Below, piece by piece: positions 29,000-35,858 of a DNA stretch of 64,000 nt; position 1 is the stretch's first letter; the number at the start of each line of letters is the position of its first letter. The notes below the pieces were generated by a model. That model did not search any database. It worked only from the letters and a program-made list of their open reading frames with translations, and was not told the origin of the DNA. The DNA comes from Youngiibacter multivorans (GTDB lineage: Bacteria; Bacillota; Clostridia; Clostridiales; Clostridiaceae), in assembly GCF_017873395.1 (NCBI RefSeq), contig NZ_JAGGKC010000013.1, positions 1-64,000 of the forward strand, written 5' to 3'. Both the position numbers and the translations under genes were made by a program.

Positions 29000-29614
29000 T
29001 TATGAATAAATCCTTGAGAATTGCGTTACGTGCCTTGTCAGAAGGTCCAATGCTTCACTTTCCTTCTCAGGAAAGCTGTCGTACTTTGACAGCAGAAGGA
29101 AAATCGGAGAATAGAACTGCATAGCCATGACATAAGGGTCAGCCTCCCTGAAGCCGCCTTTCCTTATGAGACTTTTGAACAGCGAGCTTTCAAAATCCAG
29201 TGCACCATCGATGAAGAACTTTCTGAACACATCTCCTGCCACATCCCTGAACTGTTCTATGGTCAGCATCCTCCTGAACCTGGATGCGAATTCATCCTTC
29301 AGGAAGTATAGGAACAGATTTCTTGCTATTGCTACAAACTGCTCCTCCGAGATTTTCAGGTATGTTTCAGATACTTCTTCCTCTTCTCCATGCGGTACTC
29401 TCATCATTCCGATCGCCGTCTCATACCTTTCCGACATCTCCTGTACTATGCTGTCGAATATATCTGCCTTGCTTGAAAAGTGGTTATACAGGGATGATGC
29501 CTTTATTCCAACCTTTGCTGCTATATCCCTCATGGACACTCCCTCATATCCCCTTTCAGAGAACAGGTCAAGTGCCTCTACTATTATCATTTGTCTCGTG
29601 CTCATCTTATCCAA
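29000..29614 (-). CDS. TetR/AcrR-family transcriptional regulator
   Basis: The N-terminal helix-turn-helix is clear: ALDLFSERGYEGVSMRDIA followed by KASSLYNHFSSKADIF (residues 14-50). The C-terminal ligand-binding part is variable, as usual. The start is TTG with GGGGGG 6 bases upstream, 2 bases after the preceding gene's stop. It is the middle gene of an operon headed by two ACTAAC/GTTAGT palindromes, which it probably binds to repress itself, the membrane protein and the flavoprotein. Confidence 0.88.
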   Translation of the reverse strand: MDKMSTRQMIIVEALDLFSERGYEGVSMRDIAAKVGIKASSLYNHFSSKADIFDSIVQEMSERYETAIGMMRVPHGEEEEVSETYLKISEEQFVAIARNLFLYFLKDEFASRFRRMLTIEQFRDVAGDVFRKFFIDGALDFESSLFKSLIRKGGFREADPYVMAMQFYSPIFLLLSKYDSFPEKESEALDLLTRHVTQFSRIYS

Positions 29615-29616
29615 CG

Positions 29617-30030
29617 TTATCCCCCCATCACTATCCTTGACGCTTCTACAAGGAGAAGCTTAAACACAAATATTCCAGAAACCATGAAAAATGCAGCCTT
29701 ACTATATTTGTCCTTCCTGATGAACATGGCGGAAAAAGAGACAGCTGCAATAGTAAGTCCTGCCAGGCTTGCTGATACTGACTGGAAGCTTTCAACAGTG
29801 AAAAGCCCCGTTTCCCCACCGGTAGTTGCAGCAGCAACAGAAAGAGCGTAGTTGTCACGGATTGCAGCAAGGATGCATACAAGAAGGCCTGCTGCGACCA
29901 GTATCAGAAGTCTTCTCCCCCAACCTGCAGCGCGTCCCCTTCCATGGTACTGTAATGCGATGAATAAAGCTATGCCGGCAATAAGCATTGTGTTTACTGA
30001 AGAAAGTGTGCTTCCAAAGAAAAGTTCCAA
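29617..30030 (-). CDS. Small four-helix membrane protein, function unknown
   Basis: A 137-residue protein with four hydrophobic segments (for example TMLIAGIALFIALQ and LTIAAVSFSAMFI). I do not recognise the family. The start is chosen as TTG at 30030 because AAGGAGG lies 8 bases before it. The in-frame ATG at 30054 precedes this ribosome site and lies inside an operator palindrome. First gene of the TetR operon, so it may be induced by the regulator's ligand, perhaps an organic compound or stress signal. Confidence 0.7.
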   Translation of the reverse strand: MELFFGSTLSSVNTMLIAGIALFIALQYHGRGRAAGWGRRLLILVAAGLLVCILAAIRDNYALSVAAATTGGETGLFTVESFQSVSASLAGLTIAAVSFSAMFIRKDKYSKAAFFMVSGIFVFKLLLVEASRIVMGG

Positions 30031-30046
30031 CCTGTTGTCCTCCTTG

Positions 30047-30062
30047 ACTAACATTTGTTAGT
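30047..30062. promoter_or_regulatory. TetR-type operator 2
   Basis: ACTAAC-ATTT-GTTAGT is a perfect 6-4-6 palindrome just downstream of the promoter's -10, near the expected transcription start. It shares both half-sites with operator 1, centred 25 bp away. Confidence 0.7.
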
Positions 30063-30065
30063 TTT

Positions 30066-30094
30066 ATTCTAACTAACGGTAGTTAGTCTGTCAA
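30066..30094 (-). promoter_or_regulatory. Strong sigma-A promoter of the TetR operon
   Basis: Minus-strand TTGACA (30089-30094), a 17-base spacer and TAGAAT (30066-30071). The spacer is occupied by operator 1, so a bound TetR protein would block polymerase. Confidence 0.8.
30072..30087. promoter_or_regulatory. TetR-type operator 1 within the promoter spacer
   Basis: ACTAAC-GGTA-GTTAGT, a 6-4-6 inverted repeat lying between the -35 and -10 boxes. Confidence 0.75.
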
Positions 30095-30129
30095 TAGGTT
30101 GTCAAAAAATTATTTTTCTTCTTCCTGCA

Positions 30130-30157
30130 TAAAAGAAAAGTCCGGCATAAGCCGAAC
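30130..30157 (-). terminator. Intrinsic terminator of the GPH/GH13 operon
   Basis: GTTCGGC-TTAT-GCCGGAC (7-bp stem with one wobble pair) followed by TTTTCTTTTATG on the minus strand, about 45 bases past the lipoprotein stop. Confidence 0.7.
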
Positions 30158-30199
30158 CTCTCAATACTCAATTTTTACTCGGTTATAGTTGGTAGCAGG

Positions 30200-30610
30200 T
30201 CAATGCCATTGGAGACTATAGGCTCCCTTGTGGTCCTTTGCTTCGAACCATATCATATATTCTCCCTTCCCTGAAATGGTTATGGTGAATTCCGAGGTCT
30301 GTATATCGTTAGCCCTGTAAACCACCTCACCCTTCTCGTTGTCTCTCGATACGATTATTGATAAGGATCCGCCTTCTGTGACTACTGCTGTCCTGATTTC
30401 GACAGTACCGTCATCAGGTATATGGATATATTCACCCATCTTGCTTCCATTGAATTTCATGTACGACATTGAAAGGCTATTCGGAGTATTATATTCCCTT
30501 GCGAGTGTTACACTGTTGCTGAATCCACCTGAGCATCCTGAGACAATGACAAGCAAAAGTATAAGCAGGACTGCAGGTTTAATTTTTCCCATTTCTGACT
30601 TCCTACTCAT
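30200..30610 (-). CDS. Small lipoprotein, function unknown
   Basis: About 136 residues. A hydrophobic signal ending VIVSGC gives a lipobox, so the mature protein should be lipid-anchored outside the membrane. The rest is beta-rich (VEIRTAVVTEGGSLSIIVSRD, about residues 62-82), like a small beta-sandwich. The ATG at 30610 or the GTG at 30613 is served by GGAGG that lies in the end of the GH13 gene. Its place behind a symporter and alpha-glucosidase is suggestive of a role at the surface, but nothing in the sequence shows sugar binding. Confidence 0.7.
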   Translation of the reverse strand: MSRKSEMGKIKPAVLLILLLVIVSGCSGGFSNSVTLAREYNTPNSLSMSYMKFNGSKMGEYIHIPDDGTVEIRTAVVTEGGSLSIIVSRDNEKGEVVYRANDIQTSEFTITISGKGEYMIWFEAKDHKGAYSLQWH

Positions 30611-30615
30611 CACAC

Positions 30616-32487
30616 TTAATCCTCCTTTGTAATCCAAACCGAAGCCTCATATGGCCTGAGGTGTTCATCTGTATCCTCATAATTCGAAATAAGCATTCTT
30701 CCTGTTGGCATAACACCTTTCCTTCTTATATTCTCCCTCCCCAGGTTGCACTCAATGTATAATGTTTCTTTCTCATCTCTCCTGAAGTATGTAAAGATGT
30801 CCTTCCTGTCCTTGTTCGTGATTTCAATTTCACCATAGATAAGCGCTGGATGCTTCTTCCTTAGTGCAATCAGGTCCCTGTAGAAGGACCAAAGTGATGC
30901 CTTATCTCCCATCTGATCCTCTGCATTGCAGACCTCGATGTCACCTGTACCTATCCATGGAGTGCCGTCAGTGAAGCCGCCGTTTTCCTTTTTGCTCCAC
31001 TGCATCGGTATCCTGGCGTTGTCCCTGGAGCCTGCGAGTATTCTATTGAATGCCTTTTCTTCACCAATTGTCTCCTTTAGCTCACTGAACTTACCGAAGC
31101 TATCCACATCCCTGAGCTCTTCCATTGATTTGAATCTCCCGTTTACCATACCGATCTCCTGTCCCTGGAAAATGAAGGGAGTACCTTTCAAGGTAAGCTG
31201 CATGACGGCAAGAAGCTTGCCCAGTATCCACCGGACCTTCTCATCCTTATCCACCTTTGAGATCATCCTCGGGTTGTCATGATTCTCGTAGAATAGGGAC
31301 ATCTGACAATAAGGGCTGTAGCTTTCCATATGCTGAGTCATGAAGCTCTTGTAGTAGTTCAGGTCGTATCTGTATTCATCGAACCTTGAATGCCCAGGAG
31401 TCTCAAGATGGTCGAAGGAGAAAGCCATGTCCAGCTCCTTCCTTCCCTCGGCCGTAAGGAGCTTCATCATTTCAATGCCCACTCCCGGAGTTTCGCCGAC
31501 TGTGAAGGCACCATAGGGCTCGAAGGCATCCCTCTTCAGCTCCCTCAGGTACTCATTGAGCCTCGGTCCGTAGAAGTATGTCTCTACTCCGGTAAATCCC
31601 ATGAGCTTTCCTATTACCTCACTGCCGTCTGGTAGTCCCTTTGGTTTTGAGATGTAGTTGATTACATCAAGCCTGAAGCCGTCGACCCCTTTCTCAAGCC
31701 ACCATCTGACCATATCCTTGATGTCTTCCCTGACATCCTTGTTCTCCCAGTTGAGGTCCATCTGCTTCTGCGAGAAAAGATGAAGAGCGTACTCCTTCCT
31801 CTCCTCGATGTACCGCCAGGCGCTTCCGCCGAAGTATGATGTCCAGTTGTTCGGCTTATCCCTGAAAAAATAGTAGTCCCCAAATTTTCCAAGAGGTTCC
31901 CGAACCGCCTCCTTGAACCATTCATGCTCATCTGAGGTGTGGTTCACAACCAGGTCCATGAGCAGCCTCATGCCTCTCTTATGAAGCTCTGAAAGAAGCT
32001 CATCGAAGTCCTCCATTGTACCGAACTCAGCCATGATCTTCCGATAGTCCCTGATGTCGTAGCCATTGTCATCATTTGGCGAGTCGTAAACCGGTGAAAG
32101 CCAGACTGCATCAATACCAAGCGCAGAAAGATAATCCAGTCTGCTTATAAGTCCTCTAAGGTCACCTGTTCCATCACCATTTGAATCCATGAAGCTCCTC
32201 GGATATACCTGATAGAACACAGCCTCCTTCCACCACGCTCGGGTATTGCTTATCTTATCCTCCGGTATTGAATCCCCGGTATTAAGAAGTGAGATGATGC
32301 TCTCAAGAAGTCCCCTGTCCACCCGACCGAAGGATAGCCTTTGGATCCAGCCAAGCCTCAGTGAGCCGATTATCCTGTTATCAATCAGTTTTTCACTCCA
32401 ACCCAGCTGGAGGAGTATTTTTCTTAAGAGGTCCCTGCCAATCGGATTCCTGTAAATGTCAATAATTCTGCTGCTCATGTCAATCAT
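30616..32487 (-). CDS. GH13 alpha-glucosidase / oligo-1,6-glucosidase with N-terminal extension
   Basis: A cytoplasmic alpha-amylase-family enzyme of about 623 residues. The (beta/alpha)8 barrel begins at WWKEAVFYQVYPRSF (about residue 85). Active-site motifs are LVVNHTS, GFRLDVIN (nucleophile Asp), VGETPG (acid/base Glu) and YENHDNPR. The overall pattern, with QVYPRSFMDSNGDGTGDLRG, is that of oligo-1,6-glucosidase and related alpha-glucosidases. The first 82 or so residues are extra: a helical segment containing NPIGRDLLRKILLQLG. The ATG at 32487 is preferred, with AGGAG 8 bases upstream; a GTG overlapping the transporter's stop is possible. It would hydrolyse alpha-linked oligosaccharides brought in by the adjacent symporter. 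Confidence 0.9.
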   Translation of the reverse strand: MIDMSSRIIDIYRNPIGRDLLRKILLQLGWSEKLIDNRIIGSLRLGWIQRLSFGRVDRGLLESIISLLNTGDSIPEDKISNTRAWWKEAVFYQVYPRSFMDSNGDGTGDLRGLISRLDYLSALGIDAVWLSPVYDSPNDDNGYDIRDYRKIMAEFGTMEDFDELLSELHKRGMRLLMDLVVNHTSDEHEWFKEAVREPLGKFGDYYFFRDKPNNWTSYFGGSAWRYIEERKEYALHLFSQKQMDLNWENKDVREDIKDMVRWWLEKGVDGFRLDVINYISKPKGLPDGSEVIGKLMGFTGVETYFYGPRLNEYLRELKRDAFEPYGAFTVGETPGVGIEMMKLLTAEGRKELDMAFSFDHLETPGHSRFDEYRYDLNYYKSFMTQHMESYSPYCQMSLFYENHDNPRMISKVDKDEKVRWILGKLLAVMQLTLKGTPFIFQGQEIGMVNGRFKSMEELRDVDSFGKFSELKETIGEEKAFNRILAGSRDNARIPMQWSKKENGGFTDGTPWIGTGDIEVCNAEDQMGDKASLWSFYRDLIALRKKHPALIYGEIEITNKDRKDIFTYFRRDEKETLYIECNLGRENIRRKGVMPTGRMLISNYEDTDEHLRPYEASVWITKED

Positions 32488-32492
32488 TGCAA

Positions 32493-33854
32493 TCACTCCT
32501 GCCTTCTGATGTCACCTCGTTCAACCAGGTCATCGACTATCTTGTCGAACATTTCCTTGTCAATCCTGTATTTGAGCCTGTACACAATGTAACCTGCAGC
32601 TATGAAGAAGAGAGGCAGGATCAGCATTGAGAACTTCATTATGAGGAGGCCTTCTGCTGTGACATCCTCAGGCCTTGCAGCGGAATTGATTCCTGAAAGT
32701 ATGAGGGTCACGCCCACTATTCCGTTAGCTATCGCTCCGCCTATCTTGTTGATGAATGGCTGAACTGAGAAGGTTATGCTCTCATTCCTCCTTCCAAGCT
32801 TCCACTGTCCGTATTCAACGGTGTCAGACATGAACATCAGCATGAGCAGCTGAATGAAGGCCTCAGCCACGAATATGAGAACACCTGAAATTCCAATGAA
32901 GACCATGTTCATTGGAGAAAGGAAGAACAGGACATAGCCAACTGCAACCATGACCGTGGCAGCCCCGTAAAGCTGCTTCCTCGTGAATCTCTTCGAGAAC
33001 ATATGGAACATCGATAGAGCCGCAAGCTGTGAAACTCCAAGTATTCCGGCAAAAACCGGATACATGCCTTCATCCCTGAAAGCATATTTGAAGAAATACA
33101 CTCCGAAGGTAGTCGTGGTGACATATCCGATCATGAAGAGACCCATCGATGCTGCAGTGTACATCAGCTGATCGTTTCTGAAGAGGACTGATACTATCTC
33201 CTTTAGTGTCGTATGCTCCTCATCCCTGTAAAGTGACCTGTCTTCCTTCACTCCTATAAGCGTAAACAGAAGGAACAGCCATGTTATGGCTACAACGGAC
33301 ACTGCAAGTATGAACCAGGCTTTCTTGTCTCCTCCAAGGGCATTAGTCACAGGCAGAATCCCGACAACAATGGCGTACATCCCGATATTGGCACAAATCC
33401 TGGCAAAGGCTCCTGTCTTCTCCCTCTCCTTCTGGTCAATGGCAAGGGACGGCAGCATGGACCAGTAAGCTATGTCGTTGGTACCGTAGATCAGGTCCCA
33501 GAGAAGATATATTATTCCGAAGGACAGTATGAGCGAAGTACCGCTAAGGCCAAGGTCAGTGAACAGCAGGACAGTGAGGATTCCTCCTATCAGTCCGCCA
33601 ATGACTATCCAGGGCTTGAACTTCCCGTATCTTGAATGCGTATTGTCTACAATATATCCCATGAACGGGTCGTTCACCGCATCGAATATCCGAAGGACTG
33701 TGAGTATGCCTGTCATCCACCACATGACGCTGTCAGGCAGGTCCAGGATTTCAGTTAGGTATACCATGAGATACATGCTGATTAGCGTAAAAAGCATGTC
33801 GCGTCCGATGGTACCAAGTCCGAATGCAATTCTGTTCCTCTTGTATCTGTCCAT
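32493..33854 (-). CDS. GPH-family sugar:cation symporter (MelB-like)
   Basis: A 453-residue inner-membrane protein with about twelve hydrophobic segments. MelB/GPH motifs are visible: RIFDAVNDPFMGYIVDNT in helix 2 and RYGKFKPWI in the following loop (about residues 53-85). It imports an unphosphorylated glycoside with Na+ or H+. It is translationally linked to the GH13 gene just downstream, whose substrate it probably brings in. GGGAGG is well placed before the ATG. Confidence 0.9.
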   Translation of the reverse strand: MDRYKRNRIAFGLGTIGRDMLFTLISMYLMVYLTEILDLPDSVMWWMTGILTVLRIFDAVNDPFMGYIVDNTHSRYGKFKPWIVIGGLIGGILTVLLFTDLGLSGTSLILSFGIIYLLWDLIYGTNDIAYWSMLPSLAIDQKEREKTGAFARICANIGMYAIVVGILPVTNALGGDKKAWFILAVSVVAITWLFLLFTLIGVKEDRSLYRDEEHTTLKEIVSVLFRNDQLMYTAASMGLFMIGYVTTTTFGVYFFKYAFRDEGMYPVFAGILGVSQLAALSMFHMFSKRFTRKQLYGAATVMVAVGYVLFFLSPMNMVFIGISGVLIFVAEAFIQLLMLMFMSDTVEYGQWKLGRRNESITFSVQPFINKIGGAIANGIVGVTLILSGINSAARPEDVTAEGLLIMKFSMLILPLFFIAAGYIVYRLKYRIDKEMFDKIVDDLVERGDIRRQE

Positions 33855-33872
33855 ATCAAGCCTCCCGATACA

Positions 33873-34157
33873 TCATTTCAGTCCGAACCCCATAAGCTCT
33901 ACAACGAACGAGTCATTCATCAGCTTCCTCGTGAACACTTCCCTGTATTTGTAGGTCTTTGTCTTTTCTGCATCCCTTAAAGCCTGCAGTTCCTTTGGCA
34001 GCTCCTCATGCTCCTTCATGATGTGCTCGAGCATGTTCTCGAATTTTGCCAGCCTTTCAATCAGTTCACCTTGGCAGATACCTTCAGAAACTGATATGCT
34101 TCCTGCCTCCGCCACGTATTTCTTTCCGTCCTCAGACAGCCTTGTGAATCGCTCCAT
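33873..34157 (-). CDS. Small conserved-looking soluble protein, function unknown
   Basis: 94 residues beginning MERFTRLSEDGKKYVAE, helical and charged, with LIERLAKFENMLEHIM as a likely coiled coil. The start is taken at 34157 because AGGAGGG lies 7 bases upstream; an earlier in-frame ATG lacks a site. It precedes the GPH transporter by about 18 bases and is probably cotranscribed. No catalytic motif seen. Opening sequences of this type occur in small Firmicutes proteins and phage-derived genes, but I cannot name the family. Confidence 0.6.
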   Translation of the reverse strand: MERFTRLSEDGKKYVAEAGSISVSEGICQGELIERLAKFENMLEHIMKEHEELPKELQALRDAEKTKTYKYREVFTRKLMNDSFVVELMGFGLK

Positions 34158-34158
34158 T

Positions 34159-34242
34159 TCAAGCCCTCCTGTGATTGGATGCATCCCTATTCAAATAATC
34201 AGAATACTTTGACTTAAGTATATCATTTTTCTTAATTGTCAT
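34159..34242 (-). CDS. Tiny 27-residue ORF coupled to the following gene
   Basis: An ATG with GAGGGG 7 bases upstream starts a 27-residue frame (MTIKKNDILKSKYS...) that stops at TGA one base before the next gene's ATG. Basic and hydrophilic. It could be a leader peptide that couples translation or a chance frame. Confidence 0.3.
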   Translation of the reverse strand: MTIKKNDILKSKYSDYLNRDASNHRRA

Positions 34243-34604
34243 ATACGCCCCTCTGTGGCTGGGGATCTTTATTCCTCCAAAAAGCCCTCCGGTGCATCGT
34301 TTAAAAATGCCATATCCCTTTTTTTCATGGTTTTGGTGGAGATGGAGGAAGATGTAAAGTATAATGTATATATCGAACAAAGAACACCTTCATCTGATTT
34401 TCATTCGTAATACTTATGGCGGCGGGCACTTTCTGGTCATCCTGGTTAATTCCCTGAGTGACTTCGAAGCGGCCTTATTGGTGCGATACGGCCAAAATTT
34501 ACCGTATGTTTTCCAATTGTCCAAACCAGGTATGCCAGAAAGGATTATACTTTAGGATTGAAGAGATGTTGTTTGAGGAAAAATAAACTTTTGGGGGGAT
34601 CGGT

Positions 34605-35402
34605 GTGGTAAGCATTGAAAAGATCGTCAGGGCCAGCAGTCTTGAGGAAGCCTATGAGCTTAACCAGGACAGGAAGAGGGTCGTCATTGGCGGATTCATG
34701 TGGATGAAGATGGGAAACAGAAACATCGCAGAAGCCATTGACCTGTCAGGACTTGGCCTCGATACCATCGAGGAGACAGGTGAGGAATTCAGGATTGGCT
34801 GCATGTGCTCATTAAGGAGCCTTGAGCTTCATGAAGGAATAAACAGGGAGTTCAAAGGCTTCATAAGGGAAGCAGTGCACCGTATCATCGGAGTACAGTT
34901 CAGAAACGGTGCTACAGTCGGAGGAAGCATATACGGCAGATATGGGTTCTCTGATGTGCTGACAAGCCTTCTGGCCCTCGATACTCACGTCGAGCTATAC
35001 AAGGGTGGAATCGTTCCTCTCAAGGAATTCGTCCAGGTGAAGCCTGATACAGACATACTTGTAAGTGTCATAATCAAAAAGGACGGAAGGAAGGCATCCT
35101 ATAAGTCCCAGAGAAACACCAAGACTGACTTCCCTGTGATCACAGCAGCAGTTGCCATGAAGGGAAGCACTGTTTATGTGTCTGTCGGAGCAAGGCCTTC
35201 AAAGGCAGGTCTCGTCGAGAGCAATGACAGCGGCCTTGCGGCAGGTTCATCAGCAGAAGAGATCCTGAAGTTTTCAGAATGGGCCAGAGACCAGTTCACC
35301 TATGGCAGCGACATGCGTGCAGGTGGAGACTACCGTAAGCACCTGGCATCGGTATACATAAGGCGGGGCATCACGGAACTGCTCGGAGGTGAAAAGGCAT
35401 GA
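34605..35402 (+). CDS. Molybdenum hydroxylase FAD subunit (xanthine dehydrogenase family)
   Basis: 265 residues. The vanillyl-alcohol-oxidase-type FAD domain appears as VIGGFMWMKMGNRN at the start and as RNGATVGGSIYGRYGFSDV (about residues 103-121), corresponding to the usual TxGGN/GGNI region. It passes electrons from the Fe-S subunit to NAD or another acceptor. It is the first of three genes in the order FAD, [2Fe-2S], Mo. The start is GTG. The usual TIGGN is here ATVGGS, a mild departure. The hydroxylated compound (a purine or another N-heterocycle) cannot be deduced. Confidence 0.88.
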   Translation: MVSIEKIVRASSLEEAYELNQDRKRVVIGGFMWMKMGNRNIAEAIDLSGLGLDTIEETGEEFRIGCMCSLRSLELHEGINREFKGFIREAVHRIIGVQFRNGATVGGSIYGRYGFSDVLTSLLALDTHVELYKGGIVPLKEFVQVKPDTDILVSVIIKKDGRKASYKSQRNTKTDFPVITAAVAMKGSTVYVSVGARPSKAGLVESNDSGLAAGSSAEEILKFSEWARDQFTYGSDMRAGGDYRKHLASVYIRRGITELLGGEKA

Positions 35403-35857
35403 CGATAAAACTGTGGCTGAACGGAAAAGAAATAACAAGGGAAATAGATGACGGCAAGCTTTTAATAGACTTCCTCAGAGAAAATGGATGCGGTAGTGTG
35501 AAGCGTGGCTGTGAGACCTCCAACTGCGGACTTTGCAGCGTAATCATGGATGACAAGCCGGTCCTCTCCTGCTCAACACTTGCAGCTAGAGCGAATGGCA
35601 AGCATGTATATACCCTGGAGGGACTTCAGAAGGAAGCGATTGAATTCGGAGAGTTCCTTGCAGACCAGGGAGCGGAGCAGTGCGGATTCTGCAGCCCGGG
35701 AATAGTCATGAGCGTGATCGCCATGTCAAGGGAGCTCAAGAATCCTACTGATGAAGAGGTCTCACTGTATCTCTCAGGGAACCTTTGCAGATGCACAGGC
35801 TACATGGGACAGAAGAGAGCAATAAGGAACTATCTCTCGAGTAGGGGGGAGAAATAA
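35399..35857 (+). CDS. Molybdenum hydroxylase [2Fe-2S] subunit
   Basis: 152 residues, overlapping the FAD gene by 4 bases (ATGA). The plant-type [2Fe-2S] site is GCGSVKRGCETSNCGLCSV plus VLSC (about residues 40-63). The second, helical [2Fe-2S] site is QCGFCSPGIVM and LCRCTGYMGQ (about residues 100-140). It carries electrons from the molybdenum site to FAD in a soluble cytoplasmic complex. All eight cysteines are present. Confidence 0.93.
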   Translation: MTIKLWLNGKEITREIDDGKLLIDFLRENGCGSVKRGCETSNCGLCSVIMDDKPVLSCSTLAARANGKHVYTLEGLQKEAIEFGEFLADQGAEQCGFCSPGIVMSVIAMSRELKNPTDEEVSLYLSGNLCRCTGYMGQKRAIRNYLSSRGEK

Positions 35858-35858
35858 T

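Noticed and set aside
34210..34604. Purine or Moco riboswitch before the molybdenum hydroxylase genes.
   Set aside because: I found no convincing conserved core or pairing pattern there.
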